Shown piece after piece: positions 53,090 to 61,645 of a stretch of DNA of 64,000 nucleotides. Both the position numbers and the translations under genes were made by a program. This DNA is from Flavobacteriaceae bacterium (GTDB lineage: Bacteria > Bacteroidota > Bacteroidia > Flavobacteriales > Flavobacteriaceae): NCBI GenBank assembly GCA_947483075.1, contig CANKLE010000002.1, positions 124,001 to 188,000 on the forward strand, given 5' to 3'. Numbering within the stretch: position 1 is the first letter of the stretch; every line of letters begins with the position of its first letter. The notes under the pieces were generated by a model. That model was not told where the DNA came from. It worked only from the letters and a program-made list of their open reading frames with translations, and did no database searches.

Positions 53090-54328
53090 TTAGGCGTTTA
53101 GTGCATTCGTACTACTTTCTTTGCGCTCAAGTAAAGCCATGTAAAACCCATCAAATCCCGTTTCTGAAGCGAGAATTTTCACATCTTTTACAAAGTTAAA
53201 TTGTTGCCCGATTTCTGTTTTCAAGAAATTTTTAATTTGATTCTCATTCTCAGAAGGCAAAATAGAGCAGGTGGCATACACCAATTTTCCGCCCGGTTTT
53301 ACAATTTTGGAATAGTTTTCTAATACTTCGGCTTGTACTTTTTTGATGTTATCAATAAATTCGGGTTGTAGTTTCCATTTGGCATCCGGGTTTCGTTTTA
53401 ATACACCCAATCCGCTGCAAGGGGCGTCAATCAGAACGCGATCGGCTTTTTCGTGTAGTTTTTTGATCACCTTGGTTGACTCAATGATGCGGTATTCTAT
53501 ATTGAATGCGCCGTTGCGTTTGGCGCGTAACTTGAGTTGTTTGAGTTTGCTTTCATACAAATCCATGGCGATCAATTGGCCTTTGTTTTCCATGAGCGAA
53601 GCCATATGCAAGGTTTTACCGCCAGCACCTGCACAGGTGTCTACCACGCGCATGCCAGGAGCTACATCTAGAAAAGCAGCGACCAATTGCGAACTGGCAT
53701 CTTGCACTTCAAAAAAACCATCTTTAAAAGCATCGGTCAAAAACACGTTGGCGCGCTCTTTGAGTACTAAGGCATCGGGTTGATCGGGCAAATACTCGGT
53801 TTCTATGTTGAGATCCATGAGTAGAGCACGCAATTTTTCTTTGGTGGTTTTGAGCGTATTGGTGCGCAAAATTACTTTTGCGGGTTGGTTTTGTGCGGCA
53901 ATTTCAGTAGCCCATTTTTTTTCACCCAATTCGGCAACACCCAAGGCATCCATCCAATCGGGAATCGATTCTTTGAATACCCGCACTCTGGATAATTCGT
54001 CAAAACGGCCTTTAATTTTTCGTTCGGGCGTACCTTCCAACTGACGCCAGTCGGGAATAGGATACCCACGCAATACGGCCCAAACGGCAAAAATTCGCCA
54101 TAAATTATCGCGGTCAAAGGGTTCTTTTACTTCGGCAATTTCGGCATACAAGCGTTTCCAACGCACAATTTCATAAATGGTTTCGGCTACAAACTTCCGA
54201 TCTGAACTGCCCCAGCGTTTGTCTTTTTTGAGTGCGCGAGCCACTACTTTGTCGGCATATTCGCCTTCGTTAAAAATCGCGTTCAGGGAATCTATGGTGG
54301 TGTAAACTAAATTTCTATGTAATCTCAT
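53090..54328 (-). CDS. RsmB/NOP2-family RNA m5C methyltransferase
   Basis: A 412-aa enzyme: an N-terminal NusB-like region (1-120) and a Rossmann domain with VVDTCAGAGGKTLHM, DAPCSGLGVLKRNPDAKW (first catalytic Cys) and YATCSILPSEN (nucleophile Cys). It methylates cytosine C5 in rRNA, likely at the site of RsmB (967), though this is by family. It lies upstream of the nuclease gene. Confidence 0.92.
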   Translation of the reverse strand: MRLHRNLVYTTIDSLNAIFNEGEYADKVVARALKKDKRWGSSDRKFVAETIYEIVRWKRLYAEIAEVKEPFDRDNLWRIFAVWAVLRGYPIPDWRQLEGTPERKIKGRFDELSRVRVFKESIPDWMDALGVAELGEKKWATEIAAQNQPAKVILRTNTLKTTKEKLRALLMDLNIETEYLPDQPDALVLKERANVFLTDAFKDGFFEVQDASSQLVAAFLDVAPGMRVVDTCAGAGGKTLHMASLMENKGQLIAMDLYESKLKQLKLRAKRNGAFNIEYRIIESTKVIKKLHEKADRVLIDAPCSGLGVLKRNPDAKWKLQPEFIDNIKKVQAEVLENYSKIVKPGGKLVYATCSILPSENENQIKNFLKTEIGQQFNFVKDVKILASETGFDGFYMALLERKESSTNALNA

Positions 54329-54402
54329 GGGTTGTTGAATTGGGGGCTAAAGATAGGTAAATCGCCCGTATTATCTAGGTTTGCTTGGACGTATTCCTTC
54401 GC

Positions 54403-54432
54403 CAAAAAAAACACTGCCGAAACAGTGTTGCT
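54403..54432 (-). terminator. Terminator of kup
   Basis: The stem AACACTG / CAGTGTT with a 6-nt loop is followed on the minus strand by a T-run (A-run at 54404-54410). It is just past the kup stop. Confidence 0.75.
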
Positions 54433-54436
54433 ATTT

Positions 54437-56419
54437 TTATTTGATGCGCACCAAGCCTATTTTTTCGGGTGGATGCAGCACCATGGGGAACTTTTCAATT
54501 TTTACCGAGCTGCTGTCTAGTCCAAAGCCACGTTCTTCTGACAAACTGAATTTCTTAATTAAGAAATAGGTATTCATGATGATTTTTTCGTGCCACAACA
54601 GGTCGCTGTCATTCGATAAAAATTTCTCGGACAAGACAAACTTAAAGTCGCCAATGATGTTGTTTTTACTCAAGGATTCGTAGCGACTGGTTACATCTAC
54701 TTCGCCTTTGTTTACCATATCAATCAATACTTCTTTAAACATTAAATTGATTTTGGTGGCTTCGCGGAAACCCAAATTGAAGTCTATTCGAAACAAATCG
54801 TCTTTGATGATTTCGGTTACTTTGTATTCGCGGTTGTAGGGTTCGTTCAAAATATTAACATGCACAAACCAATAAATGTCGGCACGTTTGGGACGTTTTT
54901 GTAAAATAGAATACATTACTTTTTCTTCGATCTCGTCGGTTCGACTGGCATTGGTCATGTACACCAAGTGCGTGGCGTATTTGGGAATGGATAAATCGAC
55001 ACTCAGTTCGGCCAATACTTTTTTGTAATCTTCTATTTTTACGAACTTGGTGTAATTCTTGCTGATTTGCTTGGCCAAATACCAGGTAGTCATGATTGAT
55101 ATTAGGGCAATTGCAATGATCAAAGTAACATAGCCACCATCGGCAAATTTGGTGATGTTTGCATACAAGAAACTGAATTCGATAATCAGGTAAATGGCGA
55201 TTAAAGGAATGATGATAAATAAACTCACTCGTTTCATGATGAGGAAAAAATTCAACAACACGGTGGTCATAATCATACACAATATAATGGCCAAGCCATA
55301 GGCGTGCTCCATGTTGCTCGATTCTTCAAAATGCAACACGATCCCGATACAGCCCAATAATAACAACCAGTTTATCGAAGGGATGTACAATTGTCCTTTG
55401 AGTTCGGTGGGGTATTTGATTTTTACCTTTGGCCAAAAATTTAATCGCATGGCTTCATTTATTAAGGTAAATGATCCACTAATTAAGGCTTGTGAAGCGA
55501 TAACGGCTGCTAAGGTAGCAATGACAATTCCGATGGGTTGAAACCAGCTTGCCATCGACAAATAAAAGGGATTGGCGTTGCTTCCTCCCAAACTTTGCAA
55601 GCTAACTCCTTCGTGACTAATTAGGTAAGCAGCTTGTCCAAAGTAATTTAGGATCAGCATTACTTTTACAAAAATCCAACTGATTCGAATGTTTTTACGT
55701 CCGCAATGTCCCATATCCGAGTATAAGGCTTCGGCCCCTGTGGTACACAAAAATACAAACCCCAACACAAAGAAACCTTCGGGGTTAATTCCTTGATCGG
55801 CCATCAGTAGATGGTAGGCGTAATAGGGATTAATCGCTTTCAGTACTTCTAAATTTCCTGCAATTTGAATGATGCCAATCACACCCAACATCAAAAACCA
55901 AACGAGCATCACGGGGGCAAAAAATTTACCCACCAGTTTGGTGCCAAATTGTTGAATGGTAAACAGGATTACTAAGATGCCAATTACAATAGGCACCGTA
56001 TTTAGATCAGGATAAAAGGTGCGAATCCCTTCAACCGCAGATGAAACCGAAATAGGAGGGGTAATGATTCCATCAGCCAAGAGGGCACTTCCGCCTATAA
56101 TTGCTGGAATAATGAGCCATTTTATTTTGGTGCGTTTCACCAAGGCATACAAAGCAAAAATTCCGCCTTCGCCATTGTTGTCTGCACTCAAAGTGATAAT
56201 TACATATTTTAAGGTGGTTTGTAAGGTAAGTGTCCAAAAAACCAAGGAAACGCCGCCCAGCACTAAGTCTTTGTTGATGGCAAAATTCATTCCTAAGATG
56301 GCTTTCATTACATACAGCGGAGAAGTCCCGATGTCGCCATAAATAATTCCTAAGGTGATTAATAAGCCGGCAGCAGATAATTTGCTGTGTAAATTGTGAT
56401 TCGCAGAAGTAGTACTCAT
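54437..56419 (-). CDS. kup: KUP family potassium uptake protein
   Basis: ATG at 56419 gives 660 aa; the track start at 56440 adds seven residues. Twelve membrane helices occupy about 15-440, with the signature LGIIYGDIGTSPLYV near the N-terminus, and a long cytoplasmic C-terminal domain (450-660, ATHLVYMTNASRTDEIEEKVMYS). It is a proton-coupled K+ importer. CAAATTTA at 56438-56445 is a possible -7 box on the minus strand. Confidence 0.95.
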   Translation of the reverse strand: MSTTSANHNLHSKLSAAGLLITLGIIYGDIGTSPLYVMKAILGMNFAINKDLVLGGVSLVFWTLTLQTTLKYVIITLSADNNGEGGIFALYALVKRTKIKWLIIPAIIGGSALLADGIITPPISVSSAVEGIRTFYPDLNTVPIVIGILVILFTIQQFGTKLVGKFFAPVMLVWFLMLGVIGIIQIAGNLEVLKAINPYYAYHLLMADQGINPEGFFVLGFVFLCTTGAEALYSDMGHCGRKNIRISWIFVKVMLILNYFGQAAYLISHEGVSLQSLGGSNANPFYLSMASWFQPIGIVIATLAAVIASQALISGSFTLINEAMRLNFWPKVKIKYPTELKGQLYIPSINWLLLLGCIGIVLHFEESSNMEHAYGLAIILCMIMTTVLLNFFLIMKRVSLFIIIPLIAIYLIIEFSFLYANITKFADGGYVTLIIAIALISIMTTWYLAKQISKNYTKFVKIEDYKKVLAELSVDLSIPKYATHLVYMTNASRTDEIEEKVMYSILQKRPKRADIYWFVHVNILNEPYNREYKVTEIIKDDLFRIDFNLGFREATKINLMFKEVLIDMVNKGEVDVTSRYESLSKNNIIGDFKFVLSEKFLSNDSDLLWHEKIIMNTYFLIKKFSLSEERGFGLDSSSVKIEKFPMVLHPPEKIGLVRIK

Positions 56420-56496
56420 GTGTGTTAAAAAAGTGCACAAATTTACTATATTTCAGTACACCATAATTTTTTTAGGTTTTATTTTTCAGTTCAACC

Positions 56497-56524
56497 CAAA
56501 AAAAAACGGCCGAAGCTGTTTTTT
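56497..56524 (-). terminator. Terminator of the ECF sigma operon
   Basis: On the minus strand AACAGC / GCCGTT (one G-T pair) with a UUCG loop is followed by a run of T. It ends the transcript of 57910-56561 before kup. Confidence 0.7.
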
Positions 56525-56560
56525 TAAATTTAAGGTATATGTAGGAAATGATTTTAATAG

Positions 56561-57007
56561 TTAATGTTCTTTTTTATTTCGAAATTGTTGCAACAACTTC
56601 TGGTTAAATTGGTCTTCTGCTTTTTTAAGTTTTAAAATTTTAATGGCCGGTAAAAATTCTTTCAAACTTTGAATAAATTTTTTGCGATTTTGGTACATTA
56701 GGTCTTCGTCCATTTCCATTTTTGTGAGCAAAGCAGTTGCTTCTTTGGTATTTAATTCGTCGAGATTACCTTCAGTATTATCGATATATCGCTTCCATTT
56801 GTCGAGCTTGATATCGCGTTGTTTATCTTCGAAGGCGTTGTATAAGGGCCAAAATTTTACCGATTCTTCTGTAGTTAAAGAAAGTGCTGTTGAAATGTAG
56901 GCAGTTTTTAAAGCCCTAATTTGTTCTTTTTTCTCTTTAAATCTGGCCGGTTGAGCTTGAACTGTTATAGCAATTAATAAAAATAAAAGACAGTGTATAT
57001 TTTTCAT
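56561..57007 (-). CDS. Spy/LTxxQ-like periplasmic protein of the ECF operon
   Basis: A 148-aa protein with a signal peptide (MKNIHCLLFLLIAITVQAQ), then a helix-rich, highly charged chain (RFKEKKEQIRALKTAYISTALSLTTEESVKFW). This resembles CpxP/Spy-type sensors with LTxxQ-like repeats; flavobacterial databases often call it sensor of ECF-type sigma factor. It is the third gene of the sigma operon, 11 nt after the anti-sigma-like gene, and could feed envelope stress to the membrane protein. Confidence 0.75.
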   Translation of the reverse strand: MKNIHCLLFLLIAITVQAQPARFKEKKEQIRALKTAYISTALSLTTEESVKFWPLYNAFEDKQRDIKLDKWKRYIDNTEGNLDELNTKEATALLTKMEMDEDLMYQNRKKFIQSLKEFLPAIKILKLKKAEDQFNQKLLQQFRNKKEH

Positions 57008-57018
57008 CTCGAATCAAT

Positions 57019-57366
57019 TTATTTAGAAGGTTGTTTGTAGATACTAATGTTATTTAATTCTGTTTCATTTAGGTATTCAGCGAGTTCATAACTGCTTAAA
57101 TCGGTTTCGTATACTAAGTAATTTTCTGCTATTTGAACATCAATTTCGTTGGAGTCGGTTGTTGAAATAGTAAAATAAGTAAATGACAAGCCAATGACCA
57201 AAACGGCGGCTGCAGCCCAAATCCATTTATTTTTCATTGGATGCAACCGAACTAATTTTGGCGCTCGACTGCTAAATTCCAATTGCTGAAAATGCTCAAA
57301 ATAATTTTCGGGCACAGCAAAGCCAGGTTTTATTTTATTGTTTTCGTTTAGTTTAATAGGTTCCAT
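57019..57366 (-). CDS. Membrane anti-sigma-like protein
   Basis: From ATG at 57366, 115 aa. A cytoplasmic N-terminal part (MEPIKLNENNKIKPGFAVPENYFEHF) is joined by one membrane helix (about 48-64, WIWAAAAVLVIGLSFTYF) to a periplasmic tail. It follows the sigma gene by one base. The architecture matches small anti-sigma factors that bind ECF sigma factors at the membrane. No zinc-binding motif (HxxxCxxC) is seen, so it would be a non-ZAS type. Confidence 0.7.
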   Translation of the reverse strand: MEPIKLNENNKIKPGFAVPENYFEHFQQLEFSSRAPKLVRLHPMKNKWIWAAAAVLVIGLSFTYFTISTTDSNEIDVQIAENYLVYETDLSSYELAEYLNETELNNISIYKQPSK

Positions 57367-57367
57367 A

Positions 57368-57910
57368 TCAGTTAGTTTGTAATAAATGTGCTTCAATTTT
57401 TTTTACGGCATGGTGATAGGATGCTTTTAAGGCGCCCACCGAAGTACCCAATATTTCAGATAATTCTTCGTATTTCAATTCGTTAAAATACCGCATTTTA
57501 AAAACCAATTGTTGTTTTTCGGGCAACAGGAGTATGGCTTTTTGTAACTTAAGTTGAATGTCGTCGCCTTCAAAATATACATCCGCTTTCAAATTGTCGA
57601 TTACAAAGGCTTGGTGTTCCAAACTCGTACGGCCATTCTTTTTAGCTTTTTGACTCAGGTGAGTTAAGGCTTCATTGGTAGCAATCCGGAACATCCACGT
57701 ATATAATTTGCTTTCTTGTTTAAAATTTTTTAGGTGCTGAAACACTTTTACAAAGGTGTTTTGCAACACGTCGTCGGCATCATCATGCAGCAATACAATC
57801 GAACGAATGTGATAGTATAAAGGTTTTTGGAATTGGCTCACCAATTTTTCAAACGCCTTGTTTTGCGTTTGGGGATCCAGAAGCTCTTGTATGAATTCGT
57901 GCTCGTTCAA
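57368..57910 (-). CDS. ECF-type RNA polymerase sigma factor
   Basis: A 180-aa sigma factor. Region 2 carries DDADDVLQNTFVKVFQHLKNF and LYTWMFRIATNEALTHL; region 4 carries LKYEELSEILGTSVGALKASYHHAVKKIE. The start codon is TTG (57908-57910); no in-frame ATG is near upstream and MNEHEFIQELLDP is a natural N-terminus. The operon order sigma, anti-sigma-like, Spy-like protein indicates an envelope-stress regulon. Unlike the sigma factor at 3402 it has a membrane partner. Confidence 0.9.
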   Translation of the reverse strand: MNEHEFIQELLDPQTQNKAFEKLVSQFQKPLYYHIRSIVLLHDDADDVLQNTFVKVFQHLKNFKQESKLYTWMFRIATNEALTHLSQKAKKNGRTSLEHQAFVIDNLKADVYFEGDDIQLKLQKAILLLPEKQQLVFKMRYFNELKYEELSEILGTSVGALKASYHHAVKKIEAHLLQTN

Positions 57911-57984
57911 AATTCGGTCAAAATTTGGTCTTAAGAGCAGATTAGTTACAAATGGTTTAAAAGGCCACAGTATTTGTTAGTAAA

Positions 57985-59055
57985 TTAAGGCAATGTAGCC
58001 GTAGAATCTTGCGCGATAACAGGAGAAAGCACTGTCGCGACAGGTTTTACAGGAAAATACAATTCGGTCATCCATTGAGACGGATTGGCGATTTGGGTAC
58101 TGCTTTTGGTATAGACTTCTAGCATTGGTACTGCTGTATTTTCGGAGATGTGATTTTTGTCAAAATAGCTGCGGGTCTTTTTTCGAGCATCAGACAAGTG
58201 AGAATAATCGCCCTTTAAGTTGGTTTTATAGCAGGTAAAGGATTCCAAAACACCCGAGGTAATTTGACTGCCTGGACTGGTGAAAATAGAATCTTTGATG
58301 GGCAAACAAACCGAGATTTTACTGAATCCTTTGGGGTAATCATAAGCGTGATAGATCACAAAAGGAGCACCTGTAGCGCGGAGCTTATTTTTTTGAAAAA
58401 AACGAAGCATACGCGGAACCAAAATGCGAATGTTTTTTTGCACTTGTATAGTTTTGCAATTGATCAATTCCCGCAAGTAAAAACAGCCTTTCTTTTTGGT
58501 AATCCCTTTTAGGGTTACCGAATAGGTTTGCAATTCTTTACGAATGGTTTGACTTAAATTGAGTAATGTTTTTTGCATGGCCATAGAAATACTTTGCTGT
58601 ACTCCGCCATGCAAGGCATAGGTTACTTTGGTGTTGAAACTCACCGCACCAATATAATGCCAAGTAAGTACGGTTCCTTTTAGACTGTCTTTGAGCGTCC
58701 AGCTGAATTCGGCCGCTTTTTCATTGATTTGCAATTTTTGAACAATCGTTTTATTTTCAATGCTTTTGGTAGTTAATAGTTTACCTGATTCTGAACTCCC
58801 TTCCCACATGCAATAGCCGGAAACTCCTATGGTATTGCTGGGAAATGAATAGACTAAACTAGGATCGGCTTGTTTCCAATAGGAAAAAGTTTGCCAATTT
58901 CGGCAATCGTTCAAGTATTTGTATACCTGCGATTTTGGCGCATTAATAAACTGAGATTGGCGAACATCAAATTCGTTTTTTTGTGTACTCACGTGCACAG
59001 AAAATGCAATAAATCCCAACAGGGCCAACAAAAAAAGGTACTTGATGATCTTCAT
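57985..59055 (-). CDS. SRPBCC plus GyrI-like effector-binding domain protein
   Basis: A 356-aa protein with an N-terminal membrane anchor or signal (MKIIKYLFLLALLGFIAFSVHV). An SRPBCC/polyketide-cyclase-like domain (about 28-180, VRQSQFINAPKSQVYKYLNDCRNW) is followed by a GyrI-like effector-binding domain (about 195-340, APFVIYHAYDYPKGFSKISVCLPI). Both folds bind hydrophobic small molecules, so this may be a periplasmic or membrane-bound ligand sensor. No DNA-binding domain is present. Function not established. Confidence 0.82.
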   Translation of the reverse strand: MKIIKYLFLLALLGFIAFSVHVSTQKNEFDVRQSQFINAPKSQVYKYLNDCRNWQTFSYWKQADPSLVYSFPSNTIGVSGYCMWEGSSESGKLLTTKSIENKTIVQKLQINEKAAEFSWTLKDSLKGTVLTWHYIGAVSFNTKVTYALHGGVQQSISMAMQKTLLNLSQTIRKELQTYSVTLKGITKKKGCFYLRELINCKTIQVQKNIRILVPRMLRFFQKNKLRATGAPFVIYHAYDYPKGFSKISVCLPIKDSIFTSPGSQITSGVLESFTCYKTNLKGDYSHLSDARKKTRSYFDKNHISENTAVPMLEVYTKSSTQIANPSQWMTELYFPVKPVATVLSPVIAQDSTATLP

Positions 59056-59082
59056 AGGTTTACTCGAATTACCAATTTAGAA

Positions 59083-59271
59083 TTAGCGTTTAAATACGAT
59101 TTTTATCACAAACAGCAGCAGTATAAAAACCAAAAAGGCAATCAATACTTTAAAATTTCCTTTGTAATATTTCTCGTGAATTTTAAAATCTTTACGGTAG
59201 GAAATGACCATCGCTACGACAAAGCTTATAAAAAATAACAGCGCAAAAACAAGTTGGCCTTTACTAAACAT
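59083..59271 (-). CDS. Small membrane protein (62 aa)
   Basis: ATG at 59271 (MFSKGQLVFALLFFISFVVAM) replaces the earlier track start at 59292. Two hydrophobic helices (about 7-24 and 41-58) are separated by a basic loop RKDFKIHEKYYKGN. It precedes the SRPBCC gene by 27 nt on the same strand. No function known. Confidence 0.7.
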   Translation of the reverse strand: MFSKGQLVFALLFFISFVVAMVISYRKDFKIHEKYYKGNFKVLIAFLVFILLLFVIKIVFKR

Positions 59272-59349
59272 AATTTGAAAATTTTCAAGCAAATTTAGGT
59301 AAATGTTCCCGAATGTTTTTATTTTGGTTGATCAATTAAAACAAGCAAT

Positions 59350-59739
59350 ATGCAAAAACAACTCAAAGCCGTTCAAGAATTCCATACCGCTTTTGCCATC
59401 GGGCATAGCGAGGTGCCTAGAGCCGATTTAGGAACCACCAAAAATATCCTGCGCTACGAATTAATGCGCGAAGAAAACGAGGAATATTTTGAAGCCGTTC
59501 AAAACCATGATTTGATCGAAATTGCCGATGCCTTGGGCGATATGCTCTATATTTTATGCGGCACCATCATCGAACATGGCTTGCAGCATAAGATCGAGGA
59601 AGTATTTGACGAGATTCAACGCAGCAACATGAGCAAATTGGGTGCCGACGGAAAACCCATATACCGGGAAGACGGCAAAGTGATGAAGGGTCCCAACTAT
59701 TTTAAGCCCGACTTTAGTTCGATATTAACTCAGGAATAA
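59350..59739 (+). CDS. MazG-like nucleoside triphosphate pyrophosphohydrolase
   Basis: A 129-aa all-alpha NTP pyrophosphohydrolase. The metal-binding helices are LMREENEEYFEAV (ExxxE) and IADALGDMLYIL (ExAD-like DxxxD). A tail KPIYREDGKVMKGPNYFKPD matches the phosphoribosyl-ATP diphosphohydrolase-like subgroup. It likely hydrolyses non-canonical nucleotides as house-cleaning. Monocistronic, ending at a bidirectional terminator. Confidence 0.9.
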   Translation: MQKQLKAVQEFHTAFAIGHSEVPRADLGTTKNILRYELMREENEEYFEAVQNHDLIEIADALGDMLYILCGTIIEHGLQHKIEEVFDEIQRSNMSKLGADGKPIYREDGKVMKGPNYFKPDFSSILTQE

Positions 59740-59766
59740 AAAAAGCGACTAGATAGTCGCTTTTTG
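59740..59766. terminator. Bidirectional terminator between MazG-like gene and ilvE
   Basis: The stem AAAAGCGACTA / TAGTCGCTTTTT with a 2-nt loop sits between the two convergent stops. Confidence 0.85.
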
Positions 59767-59770
59767 TTTT

Positions 59771-60838
59771 TTATACTTTAACCGTCCAGTCAAAGGGGTC
59801 TTCGGCTTGATTGTATTGAATATGTACTAATTTTTCTTTGAGCAACAAGGCCATCGAATTTTCTATTTTGGGCAATTCATAATAGTCGTCTTGGTAGGAA
59901 AATCCGATGATGGGATTCACCACGGCTGCAGTGCCCGAACCAAATACTTCTTTCAAGCTTCCGTTTTTGGCGGCTTCAATCAATTCGCTCACCAATACCG
60001 GTTGAATGTTTACTTCAATACCCATTTTTTCGGCCAGGGCAATCAAACTTTTTCGGGTAACTCCATCCAAGATGCGTTCGCTGGTTGGCGCGGTATAGAG
60101 TGCGTCGTTGATTCTAAAAAACACATTCATGGTTCCGGCTTCTTCGAGTTTGGTGTGCGTGGCATCGTCGGTCCAAATGATTTGTTGGAAGCCTTTTTCG
60201 TTGGCCAATTTGGTGGGATAAAATTGAGCCGAATAGTTACCCGCGGCTTTGGCAGCTCCAATACCTCCATTGGCAGCACGGCTGTAATGCTCGGCGATAA
60301 TCACCTTTACTTCACCCGAATAATAGGATTTGGCCGGCGAAAGGATAATCATAAAACGGTATTGACTTGAGGGCGCAGCAATTACGCCACTTCCTACGGC
60401 TATCATAAACGGACGTACATATAAGGAATTTCCGAGGCCTTTTTTTACCCAATCGCGTTCTAAATTTACGAGCTGTTTCAAGCCTCCCATAAAAATCTCT
60501 TCGGGAACTTCGGGCATTGCCATGCGCACCGCCGAATGATTGAAACGCTCAAAATTCTGATCCGGACGAAACAACCAAACATCGTCTTGCTCGTCTTTGT
60601 AGGCTTTCATGCCTTCAAAAATAGCTTGTCCGTAGTGAAAAACTTTGGCCGAAGGGTCTAACAAAAATGGCTCATAGGGTTTAATCACCGGTTCTTGCCA
60701 TTTTCCTTCTTTAAAGTCACACCACAACATGTAGTCAGTAAAAGTAGAACCGAAGGCTAAATTGTTAAAATCAACCGAATCTATATTGGACTGGGGAACC
60801 GGTACGATAGTAATTTTTTGAGTAGTACTCTCACTCAT
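59771..60838 (-). CDS. ilvE: Branched-chain amino acid aminotransferase
   Basis: A 355-aa class IV PLP enzyme transaminating Val, Leu and Ile. It has FHYGQAIFEGMKAYKDEQDD, LYVRPFMIAVG, the Schiff-base Lys in GAAKAAGNYSAQ, and a catalytic region EVFGSGTAAVVNPI. The length fits the eukaryote-like group II BCAT common in this phylum. It faces the accessory segment at 60840-62939 with its 5' end. Confidence 0.95.
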   Translation of the reverse strand: MSESTTQKITIVPVPQSNIDSVDFNNLAFGSTFTDYMLWCDFKEGKWQEPVIKPYEPFLLDPSAKVFHYGQAIFEGMKAYKDEQDDVWLFRPDQNFERFNHSAVRMAMPEVPEEIFMGGLKQLVNLERDWVKKGLGNSLYVRPFMIAVGSGVIAAPSSQYRFMIILSPAKSYYSGEVKVIIAEHYSRAANGGIGAAKAAGNYSAQFYPTKLANEKGFQQIIWTDDATHTKLEEAGTMNVFFRINDALYTAPTSERILDGVTRKSLIALAEKMGIEVNIQPVLVSELIEAAKNGSLKEVFGSGTAAVVNPIIGFSYQDDYYELPKIENSMALLLKEKLVHIQYNQAEDPFDWTVKV

Positions 60839-61193
60839 TTAGAAAATGTATTGGAATGAATTATATCGTAAAGCACTGAATATAAAGGACTAATGATCTA
60901 AATTCAAACTAAAATTAGTAATTAATTTAAAATTTCGGCTAAAATAATAAATTAGAAGTTGTATTGATGCGGTTGGGGTGAAAATGTTGATAATTAGCTG
61001 TTAGCTTTTAGCCACGAATGCACGAATGGATAAAGTCGAAAGTCATAAAGTCGTAAAGTCGAATGTCACATGGATAATAAAGCAATTTTGTTTTCTAACC
61101 TCAAACTTAACCTTTAAACCCTAAACCCTAAACTCTAACCAAAAACACAAACAGACAAAAAAACAAGAGCCTGTCCTTAGAACGCAACCTAAA

Positions 61194-61221
61194 ACCTACC
61201 ACCCAATACCTACCACCCAAT
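61194..61221. repeat. Perfect 14-nt tandem duplication
   Basis: ACCTACCACCCAAT occurs twice in a row, followed by ACT. It lies in the repeat-filled gap upstream of the FISUMP gene. Confidence 0.9.
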
Positions 61222-61256
61222 ACTGACAACCGACAACAAAATAAACACACCCCCAG

Positions 61257-61272
61257 CCCCTCTCAAGAGGGG
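61257..61272. repeat. Inverted repeat CCCCTCT / AGAGGGG
   Basis: A 7-bp stem with a 2-nt loop in the context CCCCCAGCCCCTCTCAAGAGGGGAG, a form that recurs in intergenic DNA of Bacteroidetes as far as I recall. Confidence 0.8.
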
Positions 61273-61324
61273 AGTATTTGAAGTATACTAAGAACTAATT
61301 CGATTAACGATTTTTGATTGGTAA

Positions 61325-61345
61325 TTTTTGATTTTTGATTTTTGA
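61325..61345. repeat. Tandem TTTTTGA x3
   Basis: Three exact 7-nt units in tandem, preceded by a fourth copy at about 61311-61317. It looks like replication slippage in an unconstrained gap. Confidence 0.85.
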
Positions 61346-61365
61346 TTTCAAAAGTTTACTAAGAA

Positions 61366-61396
61366 CGTCATTGCGAGGAGGTACGACGAAGCAATC
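61366..61396. repeat. REP-like element CGTCATTGCGAGGAGG...GAAGCAATC
   Basis: ATTGC and GCAAT form short inverted ends of a 31-nt element. I recognise the core CGTCATTGCGAGG...CGAAGCAATC as a motif repeated across intergenic regions in many Bacteroidetes genomes. Only one copy lies in this window. Confidence 0.6.
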
Positions 61397-61490
61397 ATAT
61401 TTCGCAACACAGATTTTTATAATTCGAGAAATAATTAAAATTTTTCAGATTGTTTGGATTTCTTTAATCTGTGTTCCAAAAATCTTTGCG

Positions 61491-61506
61491 TCCCGAGACC
61501 TCGGGA
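61491..61506. repeat. Palindrome TCCCGAG-AC-CTCGGGA
   Basis: A perfect 7-bp inverted repeat with a 2-nt loop, flanked on both sides by CTTTGCG (CTTTGCG before and GTCTTTGCG after). The nested order suggests a small mobile or REP-type unit. Confidence 0.75.
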
Positions 61507-61645
61507 TTGCGTCTTTGCGAGAGAAAAATACCGCATAATTGTTTCTCGCCAAGGCGCCAAGCCACAAAGAAAAAACAAACTGAATTGCAGTTGCAGTAAA
61601 TAGTTGTAAACTTGTGTTGTATTTTTTAATTAAAATTTTAAAGAA

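Larger units (their letters stand above)
60839..61645. other. 807-nt gene-free region filled with degenerate repeats
   Basis: No gene is supported here. In order: imperfect AAAGTCG tandems (about 61032-61067), ACCCTAA-like strings (61097-61140), a perfect 14-nt tandem (61194-61221), a G/C-rich hairpin (61257-61272), tandem TTTTTGA (61325-61345), a CGTCATTGCGAGGAGG element (61366-61396) and a TCCCGAG palindrome (61491-61506). The ORF at 61335-61538 is a by-product of the repeats. Such filler is common in intergenic regions of Flavobacterium and marks rearrangement-prone sites. Confidence 0.8.

Noticed and set aside
61335-61538. ORF of 67 aa beginning MIFDFKSLLRTSLRGGTTKQSYF
   Set aside because: It is the translation of the REP-like element and the CTTTGCG palindrome; SLRGGTTKQS is a known artefact of the CGTCATTGCGAGG repeat. 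No real protein.
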